Counted from the stretch's first letter, positions 1 through 8,490 are shown. The stretch is 64,000 nucleotides of DNA from Paramicrobacterium chengjingii (GCF_011751765.2 NZ_CP061169.1:2232001-2296000); one strand, 5' to 3'. Translations and numbers: made by a program. Notes: generated from the letters alone by a model not told the origin.

Positions 1-382
1 GCCTTTCGAAGCAATAGTCTGTGATGAGTGCTACGCCGGTCGGCGTCACATCGCGCCCAGCAAATCGCTCAGCCACCCAGTATCCGAGCGTCGCCGACGA
101 GACGGAGCCATATGTGATTCCCGAAACGTTGAGCTGGCCGGCAAATTCACCGTCGTACTGCATCACCAACGGCAGACCAGTGCCCTGTCTCGACTGGGCA
201 AGAAGCGACCGGATGCTTCCACGCACGTCGAAGTGCCCGTTGCCGTAGGGATTCGATGCTTCCCACGCGCGCAACCAGCTTCGATTGCCGAGCAGCTCAC
301 GCTCGAGCACCTTCGCATCGCGCACCTTGATCGGGCGCAACCCGATTCGCCCGTGCTCAAGCGTCGGAAGCGGAGCCACCAT
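1..382 (-). CDS. GNAT acetyltransferase, RimJ/RimL-like (C-terminus cut off by window)
   Basis: About 127 N-terminal residues are visible before the gene runs off the left edge. From the ATG at 382 the protein begins MVAPLPTLEHGRIGLRPIK, the usual opening of RimJ/RimL-type N-acetyltransferases. Later the segment SSATLGYWVAERFAGR resembles the strand-turn that precedes the acetyl-CoA loop; the loop itself is outside the window. Members acetylate protein N-termini or small amines, so the substrate cannot be named. The gene lies 39 nt downstream of galU on the same strand and is probably co-transcribed with it. In Microbacteriaceae galU is commonly followed by such a gene. Family call is good, function only general. 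Confidence 0.75.
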   Translation of the reverse strand, partial: MVAPLPTLEHGRIGLRPIKVRDAKVLERELLGNRSWLRAWEASNPYGNGHFDVRGSIRSLLAQSRQGTGLPLVMQYDGEFAGQLNVSGITYGSVSSATLGYWVAERFAGRDVTPTGVALITDYCFER

Positions 383-421
383 CGGTCATTCTTTCTGCCG
401 TCACCGGCACCAGAGCGAGCG

Positions 422-1315
422 TCAGTCGAGGTCGGACGCGAAGTCTTTGAGCCACGGCTTCAGCGCCGGACCAAGGTCATCGCGATCCATGGCCAGCTGC
501 ACAATCGCCTTGATGTAGTCGAGGCGATCGCCGGTGTCGTAGCGGCGCCCGCGGAAAATCACTCCGTACACCCCTCCCGCAACGTCATCGTCAGCGGCCA
601 TCTCCTGAAGTGCGTCAGTAAGCTGAATCTCGCCCCCCTTGCCTGGCTCGGTGTGCTCGAGAATGTCAAACACCTCGGGCTTCAGCACATAGCGACCAAT
701 GATGGCAAGGTTTGACGGCGCGTCTTCTTTCGCCGGTTTCTCGACTAGACCCGTCACCTTCACAACATCCGGATCGTCCGTCTTCTCAACCTGCGCTGCA
801 CCGTACAGATGAATCTGGTCTGGGTCGACCTCCATGAGCGCGATGATCGTGGCATCGCGCTTCTCCTGCTCAGCGATCATCGTGCTCAGCAAGGGGTCTC
901 GCGCGTCGATGAGGTCGTCACCGAGCAGAACAGCGAATGGCTCGTTGTTGACGTGTGCGCGAGCGCGCGCGACAGCATGACCGAGCCCCTTCGGGTCTCC
1001 CTGACGCAGGTAGTAGATATCGGCGAGTTCCTGCGATTTCACGACACGCTCGAGCTTCTGGGTGTCGCCCTTCTTCTGAAGGTTGAGCTCCAGCTCGGTC
1101 ACGCGGTCGAAGTGATTGCTGATCGCGTTCTTGTTGCGGCCGATGATCATCAGAACGTCGGTGAGATCTGCACTCACGGACTCTTCGACGACGTACTGGA
1201 TCGCAGGCTTATCCACAACGGGGAGCATCTCTTTCGGAAGAGCCTTCGTTGCCGGCAGGAAACGAGTGCCCAGACCGGCTGCAGGAATCACGGCTTTTCG
1301 AACTCTTGCTGTCAT
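422..1315 (-). CDS. galU: UTP--glucose-1-phosphate uridylyltransferase
   Basis: Makes UDP-glucose from UTP and glucose-1-phosphate in the cytoplasm, feeding cell-wall glycans, galactose metabolism and exopolysaccharide. The 297-residue length is normal for bacterial GalU. The nucleotidyl-transferase signature AAGLGTRFLPATKALPKEM lies at about residues 12-30, followed by VVDKPAIQYVVEE; a second conserved segment, VTGLVEKPA, lies in the middle. The ATG at 1315 is only six bases from a TACTCT hexamer, so the message may be leaderless; no Shine-Dalgarno sequence is visible. It is divergent from the formyl-THF cyclo-ligase gene across 79 bp. Confidence 0.95.
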   Translation of the reverse strand: MTARVRKAVIPAAGLGTRFLPATKALPKEMLPVVDKPAIQYVVEESVSADLTDVLMIIGRNKNAISNHFDRVTELELNLQKKGDTQKLERVVKSQELADIYYLRQGDPKGLGHAVARARAHVNNEPFAVLLGDDLIDARDPLLSTMIAEQEKRDATIIALMEVDPDQIHLYGAAQVEKTDDPDVVKVTGLVEKPAKEDAPSNLAIIGRYVLKPEVFDILEHTEPGKGGEIQLTDALQEMAADDDVAGGVYGVIFRGRRYDTGDRLDYIKAIVQLAMDRDDLGPALKPWLKDFASDLD

Positions 1316-1394
1316 GGATCTAGAGTAACCGCCCAGCGGGCCCTCCGGGCCTCGTTACCGAACGCAACACGTCCATCCACCTAGAATTGGGGCC
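1316..1394. promoter_or_regulatory. Divergent galU / cyclo-ligase promoter region, both probably leaderless
   Basis: On the minus strand TACTCT (1327-1322) sits 6 nt from the galU ATG. On the plus strand TAGAAT (1382-1387) sits 7 nt from the cyclo-ligase ATG at 1395. Both resemble sigma-70 -10 elements placed so that transcription would start at or within a base or two of the start codon. Neither gene has a recognisable ribosome binding site. Leaderless messages are common in actinobacteria. This is inferred from spacing only. Confidence 0.5.
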
Positions 1395-1982
1395 ATGCCC
1401 AGCGCACCAGAGAACGAGAAGAGTGAGTTGCGTGCCCGGCTTCGCCACCGTCGCAAGCACCTGACGACAGCAGAGGCTCATGAGGCAGGTCAGGGTCTCC
1501 AGCAGAACTTGGGAGTGCTCGTAACACGACTCGGAGCACTGTCGGTGTCGTGCTATCTCTCCACACCGACAGAGCCAAGCACACGTCCGTTCATCGACTG
1601 GGCGCTGGCGAGCGGCATCCGCATTCTCTTTCCAATCAGCCGCGACGACGGCCTGCTCGATTGGGCGGCCGGAGGCCAGGGCGGCGAGACGACCGGCCTG
1701 TGGGGAATATCGGAGCCCGATGGAGAACGGCTCGGCCCTCTCGCGGTGAGCGAGGTCGACTTGATCATCGTTCCGGCCAGCGCCGTTGATGCTCAGGGAA
1801 CCCGGCTAGGATGGGGTCGCGGCTATTTCGACAAGACCCTCAGCTCGCTGGAGAAACGTCCACCGGTGTATGCAGTGGTCTTCGACAACGAGGTACTACC
1901 GGAGGTACCGAAGGAAGCTCATGATCAGCCGGTCAACGGCGTCGTGACTCCGTGCCGCATCCTGGACTTCTCGTGTGACTGA
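1395..1982 (+). CDS. 5-formyltetrahydrofolate cyclo-ligase
   Basis: Converts 5-formyl-THF plus ATP to 5,10-methenyl-THF in folate one-carbon metabolism. The 195-residue length fits the family. The diagnostic glycine-rich segment LGWGRGYFDKTL is at about residues 138-149, the form taken by the G-x-G-G-G-Y-Y-D motif here. An N-terminal KSELRARLRHRRKHL segment matches the basic helix that starts these enzymes. It lies 6 nt ahead of the FmdB-type zinc-ribbon gene and not far from mscL, the usual actinobacterial order, so the three probably form one operon. Confidence 0.93.
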   Translation: MPSAPENEKSELRARLRHRRKHLTTAEAHEAGQGLQQNLGVLVTRLGALSVSCYLSTPTEPSTRPFIDWALASGIRILFPISRDDGLLDWAAGGQGGETTGLWGISEPDGERLGPLAVSEVDLIIVPASAVDAQGTRLGWGRGYFDKTLSSLEKRPPVYAVVFDNEVLPEVPKEAHDQPVNGVVTPCRILDFSCD

Positions 1983-1988
1983 AAGACC

Positions 1989-2228
1989 ATGCCCACTTAC
2001 TCCTATCGTTGCACGGCGTGCGATAACGCCTTCGACATTCACCAGCAGTTCGCTGACGCCTCACTGACGGAGTGCTCGTCGTGCGGAGGTCAACTGCGCA
2101 AAGTGTTCGGCAATCTCGGCGTTACGTTTAACGGCACGGGTTTTTACCGAAATGACTCCCGATCGGCCTCAAAGCCGGTATCGTCATCCTCAGCATCGGA
2201 ATCTGGGGGAACAACCTCCGGAACATAA
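1989..2228 (+). CDS. FmdB/CxxC_CxxC_SSSS-type zinc-ribbon protein
   Basis: A 79-residue protein whose first 40 residues carry a zinc ribbon: MPTYSYRCTACDNAFD, then CSSCGG about 24 residues later, giving two CxxC pairs. The tail is Ser/Gly/Thr-rich and probably disordered. The family is named after an FmdB regulatory protein, but its role in actinobacteria is unknown. It starts 6 nt after the cyclo-ligase stop and is followed 14 nt later by mscL, so it is the middle gene of a three-gene operon. Confidence 0.9.
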   Translation: MPTYSYRCTACDNAFDIHQQFADASLTECSSCGGQLRKVFGNLGVTFNGTGFYRNDSRSASKPVSSSSASESGGTTSGT

Positions 2229-2242
2229 CGAGGGGGAATACC

Positions 2243-2665
2243 GTGCTCAAGGGGTTCAAAGAATTCATCATGCGCGGCAATGTCATGGACCTTGCCGTCG
2301 CCGTTGTCATTGGCGCAGCGTTCACCGCCGTGGTCACCGCACTCGTCGACAACCTGATCAATCCGCTCGTCGGAGTGCTGTTCAACGCCGAGAGCCTTGA
2401 AAAGTCCCTGATCGTCGAACTCGCCGGGGCGCAGTTCAAGTTCGGTGCCATCATCGCGGCAGTCATCAGCTTCCTGATCATCGCCGCAGTCGTCTACTTC
2501 GTCTTCGTCCTGCCGGTCAATAAGCTCCGTGAGCACGCTGAGGCACGCCGCAATGCCGGCGTCGTCGATGAAGACAGTCCCATTACAGAAATCGATGTTC
2601 TGACGGAAATCCGCGATCTTCTGAAAGACACAGATAAGGACAAGGACTCAGGAAAGCACGTCTGA
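2243..2665 (+). CDS. mscL: Large-conductance mechanosensitive channel MscL
   Basis: Homopentameric membrane channel that opens under membrane tension and releases solutes on hypo-osmotic shock. The start is GTG at 2243, preceded by a GAGGGGG stretch. The 140 residues show the N-terminal amphipathic segment KGFKEFIMRGNVMDLAVAVV, which runs into TM1 (about 14-36), a periplasmic loop, TM2 (about 68-92) and a charged cytoplasmic C-terminal helix. Length and topology are typical. A strong hairpin follows the gene. Confidence 0.96.
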   Translation: MLKGFKEFIMRGNVMDLAVAVVIGAAFTAVVTALVDNLINPLVGVLFNAESLEKSLIVELAGAQFKFGAIIAAVISFLIIAAVVYFVFVLPVNKLREHAEARRNAGVVDEDSPITEIDVLTEIRDLLKDTDKDKDSGKHV

Positions 2666-2679
2666 CGCTGACGTTGATA

Positions 2680-2713
2680 CCTGTTGCCGCGGTCTGAGGG
2701 CCGCGGCAACAGG
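2680..2713. terminator. Hairpin between convergent mscL and small hypothetical gene
   Basis: A perfect 13-bp inverted repeat (CCTGTTGCCGCGG and its complement) with an 8-nt loop, 14 bp after the mscL stop and 3 bp before the end of the convergent gene. No long U-tract is present on either strand, so it may act in both directions as a GC-rich terminator or an mRNA end protector. Confidence 0.7.
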
Positions 2714-2716
2714 CAG

Positions 2717-2929
2717 TTAACTCCAGTGCGGCGGTTTATCCGCGCGCAGGCGACGGTCATTCCCGGATAGGTCGTCGCCCCACGCCTCGTCCGACTCGCT
2801 TTCGGAACGCGCACGGCTGGCCTCCGGCTGCGGATCCGTTCCCGGCGCAGCGGGCAAGGTCGCCCGGCGACCTCCGCGCGACCGGACGATGCGCCGTGGA
2901 GCAGGTTCAGGATGCTGCGTCATGCTCAC
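2717..2929 (-). CDS. Small hypothetical protein, conserved WS-ending C-terminus
   Basis: A 70-residue, highly charged, probably disordered protein without transmembrane segments. It ends GNDRRLRADKPPHWS, a tail that I recall from small uncharacterised proteins in this family. The GTG start at 2929 overlaps the stop of the upstream helicase-like gene by four bases (GTGA), which indicates translational coupling. An ATG two codons on (2923) is an alternative start. The coupling and C-terminal motif argue that the gene is real; function is unknown. Confidence 0.7.
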   Translation of the reverse strand: MSMTQHPEPAPRRIVRSRGGRRATLPAAPGTDPQPEASRARSESESDEAWGDDLSGNDRRLRADKPPHWS

Positions 2930-5900
2930 GCGTCACGTGTGGGCTGCGGTGCTGTGTCGATGAGCTCGGCCGCGCGCTCATTGCCCGGATCTGCGGGCTC
3001 TGTCTCGGGCGCACCGACGATCGACATCACTTTGCTCGCGACAGCGACCGGGTCGCTGAACAAATCAAAACCGTGCACACGAAGGTAATGCCAGCCGAGA
3101 CGACGCAACACCTCGGGACGCAGCCGCAGCGACTCGCGAAGCGACTCTCCCGCCACCTCAACGTCAGACTCGACGACAATCGCGCGATCGCGGTAACTGG
3201 CGACAAGTGCAAGCTTTCCGCGATAGCCGATCTCGACAGACAAGCCGTTTCGGTACAGGCGCTCGGCAAGATCGAGCATCATCGGCTCGGCGCCGTCGAC
3301 GACCGGCGGGCGAGGCGCCCAGCGAGGTGGCTCACGCAGCAACTGGGCAAGCGCGGCAATGCCGTGCTGCATCCGCTCTGGATCAATGTCTTCCGGGCGG
3401 ATGCAGGTGACAATCACCATCGATCGACGGGCGCGAGTCATGCCGACGGCAAGAAGACGGTCCCCACCGGGTTCGCCGAGCGTGCCGAATGTTGAAAGCA
3501 CGCGACCGTGCGGTGTGACGCCATACCCAAGCGAGAAAATCACCCGGTCCCGGCTCTCTGCGACAGACTGCTCAAGCGTGAGCACGGTGAACGGTTCCGC
3601 CCGTTCACGCAGAATAAACTCAGCCAGGTCGGCACGGCGCGCGAATGCCGCGAGTACGGACTGCTGAACTCGCGTCGCGTGCCTCTGGCTCGCTGTAATG
3701 ACCATAAGCGACTCGCGCGGACGGTTCGTCGCATGCTCGAGAACCAGATTGACAACACGAACCACTTCGGGATCGACGGACTCGACAGTTCCCGTTTCCG
3801 GGTCGGGCATTCCGTGTCCATTTGACACATAATCGAGTGTCAGGCTGCCGTGCCCAAGGAACGAGCCGGCCCAGGGCAGCGAGTCGATCTCGCCACCATA
3901 GAAGCGCTGATTCACCAGCTCAGCGAGGTCTTCTCCCCCCGCACGGTAGCTGCGTGTAAGCGTGAGCCCTGGCAGCAGCTCCGACAGGCGTGCGAGAGCC
4001 GAATCGGCGTGACGTGACTCCACGTCTTCTGCGAGCGCCGCGTCTGTCGCAGCATCCGACACCGCCGTGTGGAACGGCGTTGGGCTCTGGGTCACGGTGT
4101 CGCCGAACGCGACAACCTGCTTTGCCCGGCGAATGGCTCCAACATTCTCCGCGATCGTCGATGCTCCCGCATCCACGAGAAAAACAGCGTCAAATCGGAT
4201 GCTGTCGGGAATCTGGGGAACCTCATACGGCGACACGAGCCACACCGGAGAGAGCGCCCGCGACAGATGTGGAGCCACGCTCTCGAGCTCAGGGGGCGTC
4301 ACACGGGGAACCGACGTGAGAAGCGAGCGAAGGTCGCGCGCTTCTTCTGGCCAGTCGACAAGCCCGATGCGCCACGTCTCAGCAAGCATTCCGGCGAGCA
4401 GCTGCCCCGAGGCCGAGGCGTGTGCCTCGTCGACAAGGCGAAAGTCCGACTCAAGCCGGTCGATGACCTGCGTGTTCGCGCCGAGCAGAGATTTGTCGGT
4501 TGCAAGTGTGTGCTCAAGTGCCGACTGCCACCAGGCAAGCTCGAGCTCGTCTGTCACCCGTTCGGCTGGAACATGGCGGTTCGACAGGTCGGTGAGCAGC
4601 GGTGTCAGCCCAGCCTCGCGAAGCTCTGTGATGAGCGTTGTGCGCTCTTGCAGATTCTCCATCACTGTCGATTCGGCGGCGAGTCCTGACATCACTCGCA
4701 CGAGCGACCGGATCGGAAGCGCGGCAAGCCGGCTGTTCTGATCGGTACGCCCGAGGGGCACATCAAGCTGAGCCAGGTCGGCGACAACCTTCTGATGTGC
4801 AACGTGCACGTCGGCAATCCCGAGGGGGACCTCAGGAGAGATTCCTGCGTCGACGTATCGCTGAAGCAAGATGCGCTGCTGCTGAATGCGGCGAAGCGAC
4901 GCGTTCATATCGGCGATGTGCACACCCGGCCGCACGTATTCGCGAGCGAGCTTCTTGAGACGGCGACGGTTGCCGCTCGACATGCTCGCCGCGTCTCGTC
5001 TGCTGCCCGTCGCTGCGATGAGATCGGCAAGCGACCTGTCGAAGACGGCAGGAAGAAATTTGTCGAGCGTCTCGCGAATGTCAAGCATGAGGCGCAGGTA
5101 GACGCCGAGCTCATCGATGCTCTCAAAGGGGCGCATGCGCGTCTGGCCGATCAGTTCGTACGCGCGCTCGAGCAGACGTGGAAGATCGGTGTTGTTGATG
5201 CGCTTGGCGAGCTCGTGTGCTTGCTTCGCCTCGGGCGTGGTTGAGAAGTTCGCTCCGTACCAGGGCGAATCGTCCGGGCCGTACTGAAACTCCCCGAGGG
5301 CCGCTGCCTGTGCGAGCGATTCGGCAACGTCAGACCGCCCTGCAGACAATGTTGCAAGGGACGCATAGCTGAGCCGCGCGGTCGTGGATGGTGGCTTCGG
5401 CAGGTTCGACAGCGCTGTGAGAGCGCTCAGCATGTCAGAGACGGTGACGCCGAGCGCTGGATCTTTGTGAGCGAGCCCTGAACGGTAGTCGAGAAGCACC
5501 TTTCGCAGCCGCACGAGGGCGTCATCAATGTCAGAGACCTTCGGGCTCGATGCCTTCTCATTGCGGGAGATCGCCTGGATGACATCCCGTCGCAAGGTTC
5601 GGGGGTGCGCGGCAAGGCCGTGCAGCCCCACTCCGTTGAGCCGATGCCGGATGCCGTCGAGCGTCGACTTTCGGGGACTCACAACGAGTACCCGCTTGTG
5701 GCTCGAAACAAGCGCGCCCAGCGCATTGACGATGGTCTGGGTGCCGCCGGTTCCCGGAAGCGTGGAGACGACGACGGACTGCCCCTCTGTGATCTGCGCG
5801 ATCACGTTCTCCTGCTCGGCATCCGAATCGAGAAGCAGCGTATCCGTTGAGGGGCTGCGTTCGTCAGAGCCGACCGCGTCGACGAGGCTGGTTCCTGATT

Positions 5901-6690
5901 CGAGGAGCCGACGGGCGCTGGCATTGCCGGCGAGAGCGTCGAGCATCGGATGATCGAGCTCGTCGGCGTCCCGTTGCATCGCAGCGCCAACGGCGCAAAA
6001 TGACGAGACGACAAGCCGCGGCTGAACGTTGAACCAGTCGAGGTGGCTCGTGAGCCCCCGCAGACTGTCGATCACTGGCTGAGGCTTGAAGACACCTTCC
6101 GACATCGCGAGAGCTTCGAACGCCCGGGCATCCAGGTGAATGTCGAACTGATCCTCAAGCGCACGTGCAAGCTCGGGGTTCAGCGTGATCGAACCGGTGA
6201 GCTTCAGTTCATAATCGTTGCCATAGCGACGAATTGCCACGGGCCGAAGCAACACTGGAGCGCAGAAGTTCATTCCGCCGTGGCGCCAATGGGCAAGTCC
6301 GACAGACAGATGCACAGCCTCGAGGCCGCGCACGGTGCGCAGCTCGATGCCCTTCGTCGTGATGAGATCGGCGGCCACCCGCGCAGAGCGCAAGGCGACA
6401 TCGTCGCGGATCAAGTTGGACAGCAGTGTTGAGTTGCCCGTGATGAACTGCGGAAGGCTGCCCGGGTGCGCGGCGCCCAATTCAATGCGATACTCACGCT
6501 CGTCGTCAAAGTGCAGCAAAGGCGACTCACCGCCGATTTCAGCGAGGTCATTACGCCAGCGCTGCCACTCGTCGTCTGCCACGTTTCCCATTTCGACTGT
6601 GGGATCCCCCATGGAAATCTGCTGCGGTTGCGTCGGATTCGGAGCAAGCTCAAGTGACGAGTTGTCGTCTGACACTGCTTTCTCGCTCAT
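2926..6690 (-). CDS. Giant DUF4011/SF1-helicase-like protein with MTES_1575-type nuclease-like C-terminus; catalytic motifs degenerate
   Basis: A 1254-residue protein. The ATG at 6690 is preferred because GGAGG stands 9 nt before it; an in-frame GTG at 6708 is weaker. The N-terminus (about 50-250) resembles DUF4011. The middle is a superfamily-1 helicase fold split by a long helical insert, with a Walker A-like segment at about 311-319, a Walker B-like segment at about 835-842, and GMTRARRSMVIVT as motif VI near the C-terminus. The last ~100 residues, with LRPEVLRRLGWHYLRVHGFD, match the Vsr-like REase_MTES_1575 fold. The Walker lysine is Gly316 (GTGGTQT), the Walker B acid pair reads D840-A841, and the nuclease Asp position reads GKLAL. 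The fold call is firm; enzymatic activity is doubtful. The next gene is translationally coupled. Confidence 0.85.
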   Translation of the reverse strand: MSEKAVSDDNSSLELAPNPTQPQQISMGDPTVEMGNVADDEWQRWRNDLAEIGGESPLLHFDDEREYRIELGAAHPGSLPQFITGNSTLLSNLIRDDVALRSARVAADLITTKGIELRTVRGLEAVHLSVGLAHWRHGGMNFCAPVLLRPVAIRRYGNDYELKLTGSITLNPELARALEDQFDIHLDARAFEALAMSEGVFKPQPVIDSLRGLTSHLDWFNVQPRLVVSSFCAVGAAMQRDADELDHPMLDALAGNASARRLLESGTSLVDAVGSDERSPSTDTLLLDSDAEQENVIAQITEGQSVVVSTLPGTGGTQTIVNALGALVSSHKRVLVVSPRKSTLDGIRHRLNGVGLHGLAAHPRTLRRDVIQAISRNEKASSPKVSDIDDALVRLRKVLLDYRSGLAHKDPALGVTVSDMLSALTALSNLPKPPSTTARLSYASLATLSAGRSDVAESLAQAAALGEFQYGPDDSPWYGANFSTTPEAKQAHELAKRINNTDLPRLLERAYELIGQTRMRPFESIDELGVYLRLMLDIRETLDKFLPAVFDRSLADLIAATGSRRDAASMSSGNRRRLKKLAREYVRPGVHIADMNASLRRIQQQRILLQRYVDAGISPEVPLGIADVHVAHQKVVADLAQLDVPLGRTDQNSRLAALPIRSLVRVMSGLAAESTVMENLQERTTLITELREAGLTPLLTDLSNRHVPAERVTDELELAWWQSALEHTLATDKSLLGANTQVIDRLESDFRLVDEAHASASGQLLAGMLAETWRIGLVDWPEEARDLRSLLTSVPRVTPPELESVAPHLSRALSPVWLVSPYEVPQIPDSIRFDAVFLVDAGASTIAENVGAIRRAKQVVAFGDTVTQSPTPFHTAVSDAATDAALAEDVESRHADSALARLSELLPGLTLTRSYRAGGEDLAELVNQRFYGGEIDSLPWAGSFLGHGSLTLDYVSNGHGMPDPETGTVESVDPEVVRVVNLVLEHATNRPRESLMVITASQRHATRVQQSVLAAFARRADLAEFILRERAEPFTVLTLEQSVAESRDRVIFSLGYGVTPHGRVLSTFGTLGEPGGDRLLAVGMTRARRSMVIVTCIRPEDIDPERMQHGIAALAQLLREPPRWAPRPPVVDGAEPMMLDLAERLYRNGLSVEIGYRGKLALVASYRDRAIVVESDVEVAGESLRESLRLRPEVLRRLGWHYLRVHGFDLFSDPVAVASKVMSIVGAPETEPADPGNERAAELIDTAPQPTRDA

Positions 6691-6893
6691 TCTGTCACGC
6701 CTCCACACACCGCCACACTAAGCGCAGCGTCGCAAAATACCGGTAATGCCAGCGAGTTTCGCGCAGTTTTGTGCAGAGTGGCAGTCGCATCGAGTGGTTT
6801 CCGGTCGGCGATGCCCCGCAGTTGGGTGCCACAGGCACTGACTCTGCCTGGCCAGGGCAAGCCGCATCGGCATCCGGCGGCGTCTGACGACAC

Positions 6894-7553
6894 TCAGTGC
6901 ACGCGTGCGGCTGTGCCTCCCGGCCCTCCGCTGACACCGACGTCGAGGTTCTCGCCCCCGAGCGGCGCACTGTGCCAGTCGACGAGCGACCAGTTTTCCT
7001 GAGTGCCGTCCATGACGATCATTCCGGTATTGTGCAGCGGGTTCTCTGAGGCGAACTGCTGTGTTGCCCGCGTGCGCGCGGCCGCCCACACCCTCAGCAC
7101 CTGTCCGTGAGCGACGATCGCCACAGTCTTTTTGTCGAGCGATGTCGCCTCGTCGACAACCGCATCAAAACGGTCAAAAACATCGTGTCCGTTCTCTCCT
7201 CCGGGAACACGCTCATCGAGGTCGCCGTCTACCCAGGCGAACGACGCCCTGTGATACTCCAAGACGGCATCCCAATCGTTGCGCATCTCGAGGTCGCCCG
7301 CGTCAATTTCTCGGATGCCGTCGCGCACGGCGAGCGGCGTATCGAGGCTCTCGACGAGCGGTGCGGCCGTCAACTGGGCCCGCACCTGCGTTGAAGCAAA
7401 CACTGCATCGATCGTTTCCTGCTCAAGCGCGCGGGGAATCGCTGCAGCCTGGGCGAGACCAAGCTCCGTGAGCCCGGGGCCCGGAACGCCTGTGTCGAGC
7501 CGCCCTTCGACGTTCGACGGTGTCTGCCCGTGGCGGATCAGCAGCAATCTCAT
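6894..7553 (-). CDS. Histidine phosphatase family protein (phosphoglycerate-mutase-like)
   Basis: The 219-residue protein begins MRLLLIRHGQTPSNVEGRLD, the RHG phosphohistidine motif of the family. It also has TELGLAQAAAIPRAL, and AIVAHGQVLRVWAA with the second catalytic His. Lacking the dPGM-specific insertions, it is more likely a broad phosphatase or an alpha-ribazole/PhoE-type enzyme than the glycolytic mutase, which is encoded at about 37 kb. A 203-bp gap separates it from the helicase-like gene downstream, so co-transcription is uncertain. Confidence 0.88.
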   Translation of the reverse strand: MRLLLIRHGQTPSNVEGRLDTGVPGPGLTELGLAQAAAIPRALEQETIDAVFASTQVRAQLTAAPLVESLDTPLAVRDGIREIDAGDLEMRNDWDAVLEYHRASFAWVDGDLDERVPGGENGHDVFDRFDAVVDEATSLDKKTVAIVAHGQVLRVWAAARTRATQQFASENPLHNTGMIVMDGTQENWSLVDWHSAPLGGENLDVGVSGGPGGTAARVH

Positions 7554-7635
7554 GAGGTACTCCTCGCCGGTTCGATCTTCACATCGATCCTATGCGGAGG
7601 CATCTGAAGAATCGGTGGATGACGACGCGCAACGG

Positions 7636-7707
7636 TGCCCCTGGAGGGACTCGAACCCCCAACCGTTTGCTTAGGACGCAACTGCTCTTCCATTGAGCTA
7701 CAGAGGC
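7636..7707 (-). tRNA. tRNA-Arg(CCT)
   Basis: A 72-nt cloverleaf: acceptor GCCTCTG/CAGGGGC, TA at positions 8-9, D stem GCTC/GAGC, anticodon loop GTCCTAA with anticodon CCT, and T-loop TTCGAGT. The top pair of the anticodon stem is a G-A mismatch. The 3' end reads A73 followed by CCG, so CCA is not fully encoded. Confidence 0.95.
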
Positions 7708-7738
7708 AAACGAGAGACAGTCTAACGTGTTCCGCACC

Positions 7739-8242
7739 TCACGCGGCGACGGCCTGAGCGAGATACTGCTCCCATTGCGGAGCCCCACCTTCAGCGCCGC
7801 GCACAGCCCATCCAGGGCCGTACGGCATGCGTGGCGTGATGCGCAGCTGCCAGCCCATCTCTGCCGGCGTGCGGTTGCCCTTTGTGCTGTTGCAGCCCAG
7901 GCAGCACGCCACAAGGTTCTGCCAGCTGTCTTCTCCCCCTCGAGAGCGTGGGATCACGTGGTCGATCGTCGTCGCGCTTGCTCCGCAGTATCCGCAGCGG
8001 TGCAGATCCCGCTTCAGCACACCGCGCCTTGTGACGGGTACACGTCGTGAATACGGCACTTTGACGTAACGCGTCAGCACGATCACGCTCGGTCTGTCAT
8101 ACCGAACAGAGACTCCCCACACAGGGTCGTCCTCGACGATCTCGACAACAGCAGCCTTCCCGCAAATGACGAGTGCGAGTGCTCTGCGAAACGAGACAAC
8201 GGCGAGTGGCTCGAATCCTGCGTTCAGTATCAAAGTGCGCAT
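7739..8242 (-). CDS. HNH endonuclease
   Basis: The 167-residue protein is read from the ATG at 8242, preceded by GAGAGGAAG at good spacing; longer in-frame extension upstream is not favoured. It opens MRTLILNAGFEPLAVV, then carries the zinc-bearing HNH core: RDLHRCGYCG, TTIDHVIPRSRGGED and NLVACCLGCNSTKGNRTP, supplying paired CxxC zinc ligands, the catalytic His-Asp and the final Asn. This is the widespread actinobacterial standalone HNH protein, whose cellular role is not established. There is no restriction or phage context. An intrinsic-terminator-like hairpin lies in its leader. Confidence 0.9.
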   Translation of the reverse strand: MRTLILNAGFEPLAVVSFRRALALVICGKAAVVEIVEDDPVWGVSVRYDRPSVIVLTRYVKVPYSRRVPVTRRGVLKRDLHRCGYCGASATTIDHVIPRSRGGEDSWQNLVACCLGCNSTKGNRTPAEMGWQLRITPRMPYGPGWAVRGAEGGAPQWEQYLAQAVAA

Positions 8243-8324
8243 TGCGCTTCCTCTCGAATGGCCGTGACGGCTTCCCGGTAATTCGACACATGGACAGTTC
8301 CTGCGCGGTGGGGCCGGAAACATA

Positions 8325-8353
8325 AAAGGCACCGCCCCTCGGGCAGTGCCTTT
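8325..8353 (-). terminator. Intrinsic-terminator-like hairpin in HNH leader
   Basis: On the minus strand AAAGGCACTGCCC and GGGCGGTGCCTTT form a 13-bp stem with one mismatch and a 3-nt loop, and the downstream arm runs into TTTTATG. It is about 83 nt upstream of the HNH start codon. It could end read-through from the upstream gene or attenuate HNH transcription. Confidence 0.6.
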
Positions 8354-8490
8354 CGTCAGCCGCGGAGCGGCGTATCTCTCCGACAAGGCGGCGAGCGGGA
8401 AAGTCTCGTATGTCCATGGAGGGGACACCGGGTATTCCGCTCATCGCTTCGCTCACCTCCAGTGAGTTGTCTGAGCCTTAGATTAACCCA

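Noticed and set aside
2926..6690. Pseudogene call for the giant helicase-like gene
   Set aside because: Although catalytic residues look lost, the frame is intact over 1254 codons and coupled to the next gene, so it is treated as a functional protein-coding gene.
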